8,289 nucleotides of DNA from Tardiphaga sp. (GCA_028290765.1 JAQGJF010000241.1:1-8289), one strand, 5' to 3'. Shown: positions 1 to 6,780, counted from the stretch's first letter. Numbers and translations: made by a program. Notes: generated by a model from the sequence alone, not told the origin.

Positions 1-357
1 ATTGCCGAACAATTCCGCGTCCGACAGCAACCCGCCGGGGCTGATGCCGAAGATCAGCCGTCCGTCGAGCATGTGATCGAGCATCGCCATGATGGCGGCC
101 ACCGAAGCCGGATGGCTGTTCGGCATGTTGATGGTGCCGGTGCCGAGTTTGATCTTTTTGGTCGCCGCCGCGATCCAGGCGATGAAGGCGATGCAGGAGG
201 TGATGTTCTCGGCCTTGTCGGTGACGTGCTCGCCGACATAGGCCTCGGTGAAGCCCAGTTCGTCGGCCAGCAGGAAGGCCTCGCGGTCCTCCTTCAGGGT
301 CTGCCGCCAGTCCTTGCCGAGCGGATGGATCGGCATCGTGAAGAAACCCAGATTCAT
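1..357 (-). CDS. LLM class flavin-dependent oxidoreductase, N-terminal part (3' end beyond window)
   Basis: Reading the minus strand from an ATG at 357-355 gives an open frame of 119 codons that runs off the left edge. The product starts MNLGFFTMPIHP and shows the N-terminal half of the bacterial luciferase-like TIM barrel. It has an early strand (residues 2-8), a helix ending in LADELGF (30-36), the strand-loop AYVGEHVTD (39-47), the strand IKLGTGTINMPNSHP (69-83), and then a helix and strand MLDHMLDGRLIFGISPGG (92-109). These are the usual landmarks of FMNH2- or F420-dependent LLM oxidoreductases. Family members are about 330-380 residues long, so roughly two thirds is missing. A Shine-Dalgarno AGGAA (complement of 364-368) lies 6 bases upstream and supports the start. 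The gene is divergent from the LysR gene, suggesting shared control. The family assignment is firm. Substrate, cofactor and oxygenase activity cannot be told from this fragment; it recalls limonene-monooxygenase-like members, but that is only an impression. Confidence 0.88.
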   Translation of the reverse strand, partial: MNLGFFTMPIHPLGKDWRQTLKEDREAFLLADELGFTEAYVGEHVTDKAENITSCIAFIAWIAAATKKIKLGTGTINMPNSHPASVAAIMAMLDHMLDGRLIFGISPGGLLSDAELFGN

Positions 358-405
358 GGCGCGTTCCTGCCGGTTTGGCTGTTTGCCCGCAGAGTAATGG
401 TTGAG

Positions 406-433
406 TTGAAGTAGAAAAATGATTATTTATACT
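406..433 (+). promoter_or_regulatory. Candidate sigma70-type promoter for the LysR gene
   Basis: TTGAAG (406-411) and TATACT (428-433) are separated by 16 bases and match the -35 and -10 consensus well. Transcription would begin near 440 and leave a short leader of about 20 bases before the ATG at 463. The segment 411-450 is markedly AT-rich against the GC-rich surroundings, as expected for a divergent control region. The complement TATAAA (431-426) could serve as a -10 for the minus-strand LLM gene, but no convincing -35 goes with it. The prediction rests on sequence match only. Confidence 0.45.
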
Positions 434-462
434 GTTTCACATTAGATTTCTTGATGGGTCAG

Positions 463-1443
463 ATGGTCTCGCTGCGCCAAATCCGGTCCTTCGTCGCGGT
501 CTATGAGGCGGCGTCCTTTACCGGCGCGGCGACCCGCGAAGGCGCCACCCAGTCGGGAATCTCGCAACATATCAAGCAGCTCGAGGCCGAGCTCGGCGTC
601 AGCCTGCTGGCGCGGAGCGGCCGTACGGTCGAGCCGACGGCGGCGGGGCGACTTTATTATGCGGAATGCGTCGACGTGCTGAAGCGCCTCGACGCCGCGC
701 AGCAGGGCGTTGCCGTCAAGGCGCTGCAGGGCAAGGTGCGGGTCGGGTTGATGCCGACCTTCACGCGCTCGGTGCTGGCGCCGGCGCTGGACAAATTCCT
801 GAACTCCACACCCGGCGCTGAAATCAGCATCATCGAGGCCTATTCCGGCGTGCTGACCGAGATGGTGCTCAACGGCGAGCTCGATTTCGCCGTGGTGCCG
901 GCCTTCGAGGGTACCACCGGGCTGTCGCAGCAGCTCATCATCCGCGATCGCGAAATGCTGGTGTCGTCTCGGCGGCGTCTGGCCGAACACCTCAAGCCGG
1001 TGCGGCTGCGCGACCTCGGCGCGCTCAAGATCATTCTGCCGGGGATGCAAAACACCCGACGCCGCACCATCGAGACTTATTTCAGCACCAACGACGTCCG
1101 CGTTGTTCAGCGGCTTGAACTCGACGCCATGATGGGAACGCTTCAACTGGTGGCGGCGAGCGATTGGGTGGCGGTGCTGCCCTTCGTCATGATGATGTCG
1201 GATCTGGACGGCGACCGCTTTACCATTCGCCCGCTCGACGATCCGCCGTTCCATTCGGAATTCGTCCTGATCGAGCCGTCGCGCCGGGCGATGTCACCGG
1301 TCGCCGCGCGGTTCGCCGGCATTCTAAAAGCCGAGGCCGAACAGGCCGGCGTGGTTTTCCGCTCGCGTATCAAGGCCAAGCCAGCTTCGAAAGCTGCGCC
1401 AAAACGCCACCGGGCGCCGCCGGCGCCCCCTGGATCGCGCTGA
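463..1443 (+). CDS. LysR-type transcriptional regulator
   Basis: The product has 326 residues from the ATG at 463, which suits the family (about 290-330). The N-terminus, MVSLRQIRSFVAVYEAASF, is a canonical LysR opening. A winged helix-turn-helix spans residues 3-62, with ATQSGISQHIKQLEAELGV (28-46) as turn and recognition helix and the wing ending in EPTAAG (57-62). A linker helix follows to about residue 85. The periplasmic-binding-protein-like effector domain begins at KVRVGLMPTF (91-100) and runs to about 299. An ATG at 454 and a TTG at 451 are in frame upstream. None of the three has a clear Shine-Dalgarno site, and 463 was chosen because it places the helix-turn-helix at the usual distance from the N-terminus. 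The last 27 residues form a basic, proline- and alanine-rich tail beyond the normal fold. The gene lies divergent to the LLM gene and in front of the hydroxylase operon, so it probably controls one or both and responds to a pathway compound. Family certain; target and ligand inferred. Confidence 0.93.
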   Translation: MVSLRQIRSFVAVYEAASFTGAATREGATQSGISQHIKQLEAELGVSLLARSGRTVEPTAAGRLYYAECVDVLKRLDAAQQGVAVKALQGKVRVGLMPTFTRSVLAPALDKFLNSTPGAEISIIEAYSGVLTEMVLNGELDFAVVPAFEGTTGLSQQLIIRDREMLVSSRRRLAEHLKPVRLRDLGALKIILPGMQNTRRRTIETYFSTNDVRVVQRLELDAMMGTLQLVAASDWVAVLPFVMMMSDLDGDRFTIRPLDDPPFHSEFVLIEPSRRAMSPVAARFAGILKAEAEQAGVVFRSRIKAKPASKAAPKRHRAPPAPPGSR

Positions 1444-1486
1444 ATTTGCTGCCGATATCGCGGATCGGCTATCGCAACGCACGAAA

Positions 1487-1499
1487 TAATCGATCGATA
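1487..1499. promoter_or_regulatory. Candidate LysR operator (T-N11-A with palindromic core)
   Basis: The sequence from T1487 to A1499 fits the LysR-family consensus T-N11-A, and its centre holds the perfect 10-base palindrome ATCGATCGAT (1489-1498). It ends 7 bases before the putative -35 box of the hydroxylase operon, where LysR proteins bind to contact RNA polymerase. T-N11-A alone is a weak pattern that occurs often by chance. The palindrome and the location are what make it worth recording. Confidence 0.35.
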
Positions 1500-1506
1500 A
1501 ACAAGC

Positions 1507-1535
1507 TTGACCTTTGTCCGGCGTCGCCGTTTAAT
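1507..1535 (+). promoter_or_regulatory. Candidate sigma70-type promoter of the hydroxylase operon
   Basis: TTGACC (1507-1512) and TTTAAT (1530-1535) are spaced by exactly 17 bases, a good match to the sigma70 consensus. The expected start site near 1542 leaves a leader of roughly 38 bases ahead of the ATG at 1580. No other pair of comparable quality was noticed between the LysR stop and the first hydroxylase gene. Confidence 0.5.
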
Positions 1536-1563
1536 CGCTTCAAAGCTCGTTCCAAGCACAGCC

Positions 1564-1571
1564 GGGGGAGG
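1564..1571 (+). promoter_or_regulatory. Strong ribosome binding site of the FAD subunit gene
   Basis: GGGGGAGG lies 8 bases before the ATG at 1580 and is close to a full anti-16S match. It fixes the start of the first operon gene and suggests high initiation at the head of the operon, with the next two genes fed by overlapping stop and start codons. Confidence 0.75.
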
Positions 1572-1579
1572 TCACACGC

Positions 1580-2461
1580 ATGAAAGCCTCGGCTTTCAGC
1601 TACGCACGCGCCACCAGCATTTCCGACGCCCTGCATCTGCTCGTCACCCACGGCGACAGAGCAAAACTGCTGTCGGGCGGCCAAAGCCTGATGCCGGCGA
1701 TGAATCTGCGGCTGATCTCGCCGGAACTGATTGTCGATATCGGCCAGCTTGCCGAGCTGCGCGGCATCGCCGTGACCGGCAATACGCTGCGAATCGGCGC
1801 GCTGACGCGTCACGTCGAGCTGGCCGGATCGTCCGACATCGCCGCCCATGCGCCGCTGCTGGCGGACGCGATCGCCCATGTGGCGCACCCCGCCATCCGC
1901 AACAAAGGCACGCTGGGCGGCAGCCTGGCGCATGCCGACCCCGCCTCTGAACTGCCGGCCTGCGTGCTGGCGCTGAACGCGACCATCGTCATTCAAGGTC
2001 AGGCCGGCGAACGGCGTGTCGCTGCCGAAGATTTCTTCACCGGCATTTACGAGACCGCACTGTCGCCGGAAGAACTGCTGGTCGCCGTCGAACTGCCGGT
2101 CGCGCCGAAAAACGCCTCGCATTTCTTTCACGAATTTGCCCGGCGGCACGGCGACTACGCCATCGTCGGTCTCGCCGCTCAGGCGATCGTCGAGCGTGGC
2201 GCCTTCGCCGATCTTCGCCTGGCGTTCTTTGCGGTCGGAGACCGCCCGGTGCTGGCGGGGGCGGCCGGCAAATTGATCGGCAGGCAATTGACCCCGGCCA
2301 TGCTGGCCGACGCGGCTGCCGTGCTGAACGCCGAACTCGAGCCGCAGGAAGATCACCAGGCTTCGGTTGCGATGCGCCGGCATCTGGCCAGGGTGCTGCT
2401 GGCGCGCTGCGTCGGCACTTTACTGGGCCGCCCCGATCTCGCCGCCGGAGTTTTCGCGTGA
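1580..2461 (+). CDS. Molybdenum hydroxylase FAD-binding (medium) subunit, CoxM/CutM-like
   Basis: The product has 293 residues, normal for the separate FAD subunit of three-component molybdenum hydroxylases (about 280-300). The two FAD-binding signatures of the family are present: LLSGGQSLMPAMNLRL (30-45), equivalent to the AGGHS-type loop, and NKGTLGGSLAHADPASELP (108-126), equivalent to TIGGN-AHADPASD. The C-terminal region after about residue 180 corresponds to the CO dehydrogenase flavoprotein C-terminal domain. The protein would take electrons from the 2Fe-2S subunit and pass them through FAD to an acceptor such as a quinone. It lacks a signal peptide and should be cytoplasmic. It heads the operon behind a strong ribosome binding site, and its stop TGA overlaps the GTG start of the next gene by 4 bases. 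Subfamily names such as CoxM describe similarity only; the substrate is set by the molybdenum subunit. Confidence 0.93.
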   Translation: MKASAFSYARATSISDALHLLVTHGDRAKLLSGGQSLMPAMNLRLISPELIVDIGQLAELRGIAVTGNTLRIGALTRHVELAGSSDIAAHAPLLADAIAHVAHPAIRNKGTLGGSLAHADPASELPACVLALNATIVIQGQAGERRVAAEDFFTGIYETALSPEELLVAVELPVAPKNASHFFHEFARRHGDYAIVGLAAQAIVERGAFADLRLAFFAVGDRPVLAGAAGKLIGRQLTPAMLADAAAVLNAELEPQEDHQASVAMRRHLARVLLARCVGTLLGRPDLAAGVFA

Positions 2462-2943
2462 CGGCTCCCGTCGCCATTTCATTGGATGTCAACGGCGAGC
2501 GCGTCGAGGCGCATGTCTTGCCACGGCTCAATCTGGCGGACTTTTTGCGCGAGCATCTGCAACTGACCGGCACCCATGTCGGCTGCGAGCAGGGCGTCTG
2601 CGGCGCCTGCACGGTGCGCGTCAATGGCGACATCGTCCGCGCCTGCCTGGTGCTGGCGGTGCAGGCGCAGGACGCCTCGGTCGTGACCATCGAGGGACTG
2701 TCCGACTCTGGCGAGATCGCCGATCTGCAGGCGGCGTTTCGCGATCGCAACGCGCTGCAATGCGGGTTCTGTACGCCGGGCATGCTGATGGCGGCGCAGG
2801 ATCTGCTGCAACAGCGCGCTGAGCCGGATCGCGACCAGATCCGTGAACATCTCTCCGGCAATTACTGCCGCTGCACCGGCTATCAGGCCATCGTCGATGC
2901 GGTCGAGACCACCGCGCGAGCGCGTGCGGGGCGGCAGGCATGA
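2458..2943 (+). CDS. Molybdenum hydroxylase 2Fe-2S (small) subunit, CoxS/CutS-like
   Basis: The product has 161 residues, the usual size of the iron-sulfur subunit. All eight cluster cysteines are present. The N-terminal plant-ferredoxin-like cluster has C43, C48, C51 and C63 (GCEQGVCGAC then RAC). The C-terminal four-helix domain has C102, C105, C137 and C139 (CGFC then CRC), the CxxC...CxC pattern of this family. It relays electrons from the molybdenum centre to FAD. The start is a GTG at 2458 overlapping the preceding stop (GTGA), with GGAG at 2447-2450 seven bases upstream. Its own stop overlaps the next start as ATGA. This double coupling suggests balanced synthesis of the three subunits. 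No residue looks out of place. Confidence 0.95.
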   Translation: MTAPVAISLDVNGERVEAHVLPRLNLADFLREHLQLTGTHVGCEQGVCGACTVRVNGDIVRACLVLAVQAQDASVVTIEGLSDSGEIADLQAAFRDRNALQCGFCTPGMLMAAQDLLQQRAEPDRDQIREHLSGNYCRCTGYQAIVDAVETTARARAGRQA

Positions 2944-5333
2944 CGGGGATCACCGCCAAACCGGACGGGCTGTCGGTGCTGGACCGGCCGAATTCCTATA
3001 TCGGCAAGACCGTGCCGCGGCCCAATATCGAGCGGCTGATGCAGGGTCGCGGGACTTATGTCAGCGATATGGTTCTGCCGCGCATGGCGCATGTGGTGTA
3101 TCTGCGCTCGCCCCATGCGCATGCAAAGATCATCAGCATTGATGTCGAGGCGGCAAAGCGCCTGCCGGGTGTCATCGCCATCGTCACGGGACAACAGCTG
3201 GCAAGCGTTATCACACCCTGGGTTGGCGTGTTGTCGCATCTCAAGGGCCTCAAATCGGCGCCGCAACACGCCATCGCCATCGACCATGTCTGCTGGCAGG
3301 GCGAGGCTGTCGCCGCCATCGTGGCCACCAGCCGTGCCGCGGCGGAGGATGCCGCGGAAGCCATTGCAGTCGATTATGAAGAACTCGACGCGGTGACCGA
3401 CATGCGAACCGCGCTCGATCCGGAAACGCCGGTGATCCATCCGGCGCTCGGCGACAATCTGGCGTTCGAGCGGAATCTTGACGCCGGCACGGTCGATCAG
3501 GCGTTTGCGGAGTCCGATGAAGTCGTCGAAGCGGATTTTGTGTTTGGCCGCCACACCGGCGTCACGCTGGAACCGCGCTCGGTGTTGGCCGACTGGAACG
3601 CCGCAGAAACCAGGCTGACGATCTACCAGGGCACCCAGGCGCCCCATATGGTGCAGAACATCGCGGCGCTGCATCTCGGGCTCGCGGAATCGCAGGTTCG
3701 CGTCGTCTGCAAGGACGTCGGCGGCTCCTTCGGCATCAAGGTGCATATCTACGCCGACGAGATGGCCACCTACGCGCTGTCGAAATTGCTGCGCCGGCCG
3801 ATCAAATTCGTCGCCGACCGCTTCGAAAGTTTCAACACCGATATTCACGCCCGCGATCATCGCTGCAAGGGCCGGATCGGCGTCAAGCGCGACGGGACCA
3901 TCACCGCGTTCGAGATCGACGATCTCACCGGCGTCGGCCCCTATTCGATGTATCCGCGCACCAGCGCGATCGAGGCCAACCAGATCGTCAACCTGATCGG
4001 TGGCCCCTATCTGACCAAAAACTACCGTGCCCGGACCCGCGTCGTCTTCCAGAATAAAAATGTCATGTGCCAGTACCGCGGCGTCGGCCATCCGGTGGCG
4101 TGCTCGGTGACCGAAGGACTGGTCGATCTCGCCGCCATGAAGATCGGCATGGACCCGGTGGAAATCCGCCGCCGTAACCTCATTCCCGACGATGGCTATC
4201 CCTGCGCGTCGCCGTCGGGCCTGCGGTTCGAGTTGCTGTCGCACCACGCCTCGTTGAACAGACTAATGGAGATGATGGATTATGACGGCCTGCGCGCCGA
4301 ACAGGCGGCGCTGCGTCTCAAGAACATCCATCGCGGCATCGGCATTGCCAGCTTTATCGAAGTCACCAACCCAAGTGCTGCGTTCTACGGCGTCGGTGGC
4401 GCGCGGATCTCGTCGCAGGACGGCGTCGCGGTGCGGCTGGACGCGACGGGTTCGGTGATCTGCCAGACCAGCATCACCGAGCAGGGCCAGGGTTCGGAAT
4501 CGCTCACCGCCCAGATCGTCGGCAGCGTGCTCGGCGTTTCGATGGAGCGGGTGCGCGTCATTCTCGGCGACACCGACAATACGCCCTATGGCGGCGGCAC
4601 CTGGGCGTCGCGCGGCGCGGGCATTGGCGGCGAGGCGGCGCTGCAGGCCGCCAAACTCCTGCGTAAGAACATCCTGGAGGTCGCCGCCGCCATCCTGCAG
4701 TCGACCCCGGCGGCGCTCGATATCGTCGACAATGCGGTGGTCAACGTTGATGACGGCGCTTCGCGCATCGCCCTGAACGAGTTGGCGCGGATCGTTTATT
4801 TCCGGCCGGACACGCTGCCGCCCGGCGTTCAGCCCGAATTGATGGCGACGCGGCATTTCGTGCCGCGGGAATATCCGTTCGCCTTTACCAACGGCATCCA
4901 GGCGTCCTGGCTGGAGGTCGATATCGACACCGGCTTCATCAAGCTGCTCAAGCACTGGGTGGTCGAGGACTGCGGCACCATCATCAATCCGCAACTGGTC
5001 GATGAACAGATCCGGGGCGGCGTGGTGCAGGGGCTGGGCGCAGCTTTATTCGAAAAATGTATCTATGATGAGCGCGGTCAATTGACCAACGCCAACATGG
5101 CCGACTACCTGGTCCCCATGTCGGGGGAAATGCCTGATATCGATATCGGCCACGTGGTGTCGCCCACCTTCGAATCGGAGCTTGGCGCAAAGGGCGCGGG
5201 AGAAGCCGGCACCGCCGGGGCCGCGGCGGTTGTGTCCAATGCGGTCAATGATGCGTTGCAACCGTTCGGAGTGACGATCACCGAAATTCCACTAACGCCG
5301 CAGGTCATTCTGACAGCCCTGGGGCGCATTTGA
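2940..5333 (+). CDS. Molybdenum hydroxylase molybdopterin-binding (large) subunit
   Basis: The product has 797 residues, typical of the large subunit in three-component enzymes of the xanthine oxidase family. The N-terminal aldehyde oxidase a/b-hammerhead domain covers about residues 30-155 (GRGTYVSDM, then SPHAHAKI at 57-64). The molybdopterin-binding region follows, with YQGTQAPH (229-236), DVGGSFGIK (259-267), the active-site loop QYRGVGHP (378-385), TEQGQGS (513-519) and GGGTWASRGAG (551-561). The strongly conserved catalytic glutamate is E755 in KGAGEAGTAGA. The loop contains no cysteine, unlike the AYRCSFR loop of aerobic CO dehydrogenase, so CO oxidation is unlikely. Relatives usually read YRGAGRPEA here, whereas this protein has YRGVGHPVA, which may change the substrate pocket. 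The reaction is probably hydroxylation of an N-heterocycle, related ring or aldehyde using water. The start ATG at 2940 overlaps the previous stop by 4 bases. Family certain, substrate unknown. No maturation gene (XdhC- or CoxD-like) is seen in the window. Confidence 0.93.
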   Translation: MTGITAKPDGLSVLDRPNSYIGKTVPRPNIERLMQGRGTYVSDMVLPRMAHVVYLRSPHAHAKIISIDVEAAKRLPGVIAIVTGQQLASVITPWVGVLSHLKGLKSAPQHAIAIDHVCWQGEAVAAIVATSRAAAEDAAEAIAVDYEELDAVTDMRTALDPETPVIHPALGDNLAFERNLDAGTVDQAFAESDEVVEADFVFGRHTGVTLEPRSVLADWNAAETRLTIYQGTQAPHMVQNIAALHLGLAESQVRVVCKDVGGSFGIKVHIYADEMATYALSKLLRRPIKFVADRFESFNTDIHARDHRCKGRIGVKRDGTITAFEIDDLTGVGPYSMYPRTSAIEANQIVNLIGGPYLTKNYRARTRVVFQNKNVMCQYRGVGHPVACSVTEGLVDLAAMKIGMDPVEIRRRNLIPDDGYPCASPSGLRFELLSHHASLNRLMEMMDYDGLRAEQAALRLKNIHRGIGIASFIEVTNPSAAFYGVGGARISSQDGVAVRLDATGSVICQTSITEQGQGSESLTAQIVGSVLGVSMERVRVILGDTDNTPYGGGTWASRGAGIGGEAALQAAKLLRKNILEVAAAILQSTPAALDIVDNAVVNVDDGASRIALNELARIVYFRPDTLPPGVQPELMATRHFVPREYPFAFTNGIQASWLEVDIDTGFIKLLKHWVVEDCGTIINPQLVDEQIRGGVVQGLGAALFEKCIYDERGQLTNANMADYLVPMSGEMPDIDIGHVVSPTFESELGAKGAGEAGTAGAAAVVSNAVNDALQPFGVTITEIPLTPQVILTALGRI

Positions 5334-5369
5334 ACAAGTTATCTAAGAAAACAAAACTTTGGATCCAAT

Positions 5370-5374
5370 GGAGG
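5370..5374 (+). promoter_or_regulatory. Ribosome binding site deciding the start of the solute-binding protein
   Basis: GGAGG lies 5 bases before the ATG at 5380. It overlaps the alternative in-frame ATG at 5368 and comes after a TTG at 5359, so both longer starts are unlikely. The 46-base gap from the hydroxylase stop is AT-rich but shows no convincing promoter, so read-through from the hydroxylase operon is the simplest view. Confidence 0.7.
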
Positions 5375-5379
5375 ATGTA

Positions 5380-6633
5380 ATGAACACGAAGAATACCAAA
5401 TCCGGATCGATCTCCCGCCGTCGCCTGCTGGCGACGGTCAGCGCGGGCGCGGCGCTTGCCGCCTCGCCGTTTCGCATCAACCTGCTGCAGGCGCAGGAAG
5501 CCACCATCAAGATCGGCTTTCCGGTTCCGCTGACCGGGCCGTACGGCGCCGAAGCGCAGGATCAGGTTCGCGCCGCGGAAGTCGCCATTGCCGAGTTCAA
5601 CGAAGGCGGCGGGCTGGGCGGCCGCAAGGCGGAATTGCTTGTGCGCGACGACAAGCTCAATCCCGGCGAAGCCGCGACCCGGACACTGGAACTGATCGAA
5701 AAGGAAAAGGTCTCCTTCGTGGTCGGCAGCCTGTCCGCCGCCGTGCAGCTGGCGATCAACAACGTCACCAAGGAACGCGGCGTCATCTTCAATTCGATCA
5801 GCCAGTCCGACACCATCAACGAAGCCTCCGATTTCAGCAAATACACCTTCCACGAGGCGCTGGCGCCTCATCTGACCGCCGGCGCGGTCGGCCGCTACGC
5901 CTTCGCCAAATTTGGCAAGAAGGTCGCCTTCCTCACCGCCGACTATGCCTATGGCCATGAGATGGTCCGCGGCTTCCAGGAGGCCGGCAAGGCGTTCAAC
6001 GTCGAAACCCTGGTCGACGTCCGCCATCCGGTCGGCACCACCGACTTCTCGACCCTGCTGCCGCGGATCCAGGCGCTCAAGCCCGACATCCTCTGCATCA
6101 ACAATTTCGGCCGCGACCAGCAGATCGCGCTCAAGCAGGCCACCGACTTCGGCCTGAAGAAGTCGATGAAGATCATCGCGCCGATTCTGCTGTTCACCGG
6201 CCGCGTCGCGGCCGGCGCCCAGGCGTTCGAAGGCGTCGCCGGCGGCACCTCGTATTACTGGGGCATCGAGGACAAGATCGCGTCGGCGAAAGCGTTCAAC
6301 GACCGCTTCCGCAAGCTGCATGGCGGCAAGGTTCCGTCCGACTACGGCGCCCTGGGCTATTCCGGCGTGAAAACCCTGCTGATGGGCGCCAAGGCCGCCG
6401 GCAGCGTCGAAGCCGACAAGGTGATCGCCGCGGTCGAAGCGCTGAAATACGACTACTACAAGGGACCGCAATATTATCGCAAATGCGATCACCAGTCGGT
6501 GCAGTCGGTGCTGATCATCGAATCCAAGCCGACCGATCCCAAGAATGAAGCCGACGTCTTCAACGTCATCAGCACCGAAGAGCCCAACGAGGCCAACCTG
6601 CGCACCTGCGCTGCGCTGGGCCACAAGGCGTGA
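5380..6633 (+). CDS. ABC transporter periplasmic substrate-binding protein, Liv (branched-chain amino acid) type, Tat-exported
   Basis: The product has 417 residues, the normal size for the LivJ/LivK-type (Peripla_BP_6) family. The N-terminus carries a twin-arginine export signal: SRRRLLATV at residues 12-20, then an alanine-rich hydrophobic stretch to about 29, with cleavage likely between residues 29 and 40. The mature part opens with TIKIGFPVPLTGPYG (42-56), the family's first-lobe hallmark. Later come FVVGSLSAAVQLA (113-125) and FLTADYAYGHEM (184-195), typical lobe strands and hinge-side loops. The protein would capture the solute in the periplasm and deliver it to the permeases encoded just downstream. 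Despite the family name, many members bind aromatic acids, amides, urea or other organics, and the position beside a molybdenum hydroxylase suggests the hydroxylase's substrate. There is no lipobox cysteine, so a soluble periplasmic form is expected. The gap to the permease gene is filled by a large palindrome. Confidence 0.93.
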   Translation: MNTKNTKSGSISRRRLLATVSAGAALAASPFRINLLQAQEATIKIGFPVPLTGPYGAEAQDQVRAAEVAIAEFNEGGGLGGRKAELLVRDDKLNPGEAATRTLELIEKEKVSFVVGSLSAAVQLAINNVTKERGVIFNSISQSDTINEASDFSKYTFHEALAPHLTAGAVGRYAFAKFGKKVAFLTADYAYGHEMVRGFQEAGKAFNVETLVDVRHPVGTTDFSTLLPRIQALKPDILCINNFGRDQQIALKQATDFGLKKSMKIIAPILLFTGRVAAGAQAFEGVAGGTSYYWGIEDKIASAKAFNDRFRKLHGGKVPSDYGALGYSGVKTLLMGAKAAGSVEADKVIAAVEALKYDYYKGPQYYRKCDHQSVQSVLIIESKPTDPKNEADVFNVISTEEPNEANLRTCAALGHKA

Positions 6634-6638
6634 TGGGC

Positions 6639-6780
6639 TTCTTCCCTCTCCCCTTGTGGGAGAGGGTGGCGCGGACGAAGTCCGTGCCGGGTGAGGGGGA
6701 GCCCCACAACGTGAGGCCGCGCCCCCTCACCCGCCTTCGCTGCGCTCAGGCACCCTCTCCCACAAGGGGAGAGGGAAGAA
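6639..6780. repeat. Large two-tier palindromic intergenic repeat
   Basis: Positions 6639-6668 and 6751-6780 are perfect 30-base inverted copies of each other. Inside them, 6688-6699 and 6722-6733 form a second perfect 12-base inverted pair around a 22-base loop. Each outer arm is itself a hairpin: a 9-base stem CCCTCTCCC/GGGAGAGGG with a 5-base loop, at 6644-6666 and again at 6753-6775. A further small hairpin, CGGAC-GAA-GTCCG, lies at 6672-6684. The element begins 5 bases after the solute-binding protein stop and ends 54 bases before the permease start. I remember similar sequences as a dispersed repeat in Bradyrhizobium/Rhodopseudomonas-like genomes, but only one copy is visible here. In RNA it could form one long stem or two short ones, which would protect the upstream message or reduce read-through into the permeases. 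There is no T-run, so a classical terminator is not supported. Confidence 0.85.

Noticed and set aside
1412..1428. Perfect GC-rich hairpin as intrinsic terminator of the LysR gene
   Set aside because: It lies inside the coding region and is followed by mixed sequence without a T-run.
2883..4247. Long open frame on the minus strand (454 codons) inside the molybdopterin subunit
   Set aside because: It is antisense to a gene with clear conserved motifs, its product resembles no family I know and is rich in His, Asp, Arg and Gly. Such frames are common opposite GC-rich genes with few stop codons.
1580..5333. Annotation of the three-gene operon as aerobic carbon monoxide dehydrogenase (coxMSL)
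   Set aside because: Gene order and subunit sizes fit, but the molybdenum subunit lacks the loop cysteine that binds copper in CO dehydrogenase, and no cox accessory genes follow. The wider family name is safer.
5359..5379. Upstream TTG or ATG (5368) as the start of the solute-binding protein
   Set aside because: GGAGG at 5370-5374 is properly spaced only for the ATG at 5380, which also gives a normal Tat signal length.
5305..6624. Long open frame on the minus strand (439 codons) opposite the solute-binding protein
   Set aside because: It mirrors the real gene, has no recognisable domain, and shows no ribosome binding site that would set it apart.
6644..6666. First hairpin of the palindrome as intrinsic terminator after the solute-binding protein
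   Set aside because: The stem is good but no T-run follows, and the permease genes of the same transporter lie just downstream, so attenuation or mRNA protection is more likely than full termination.
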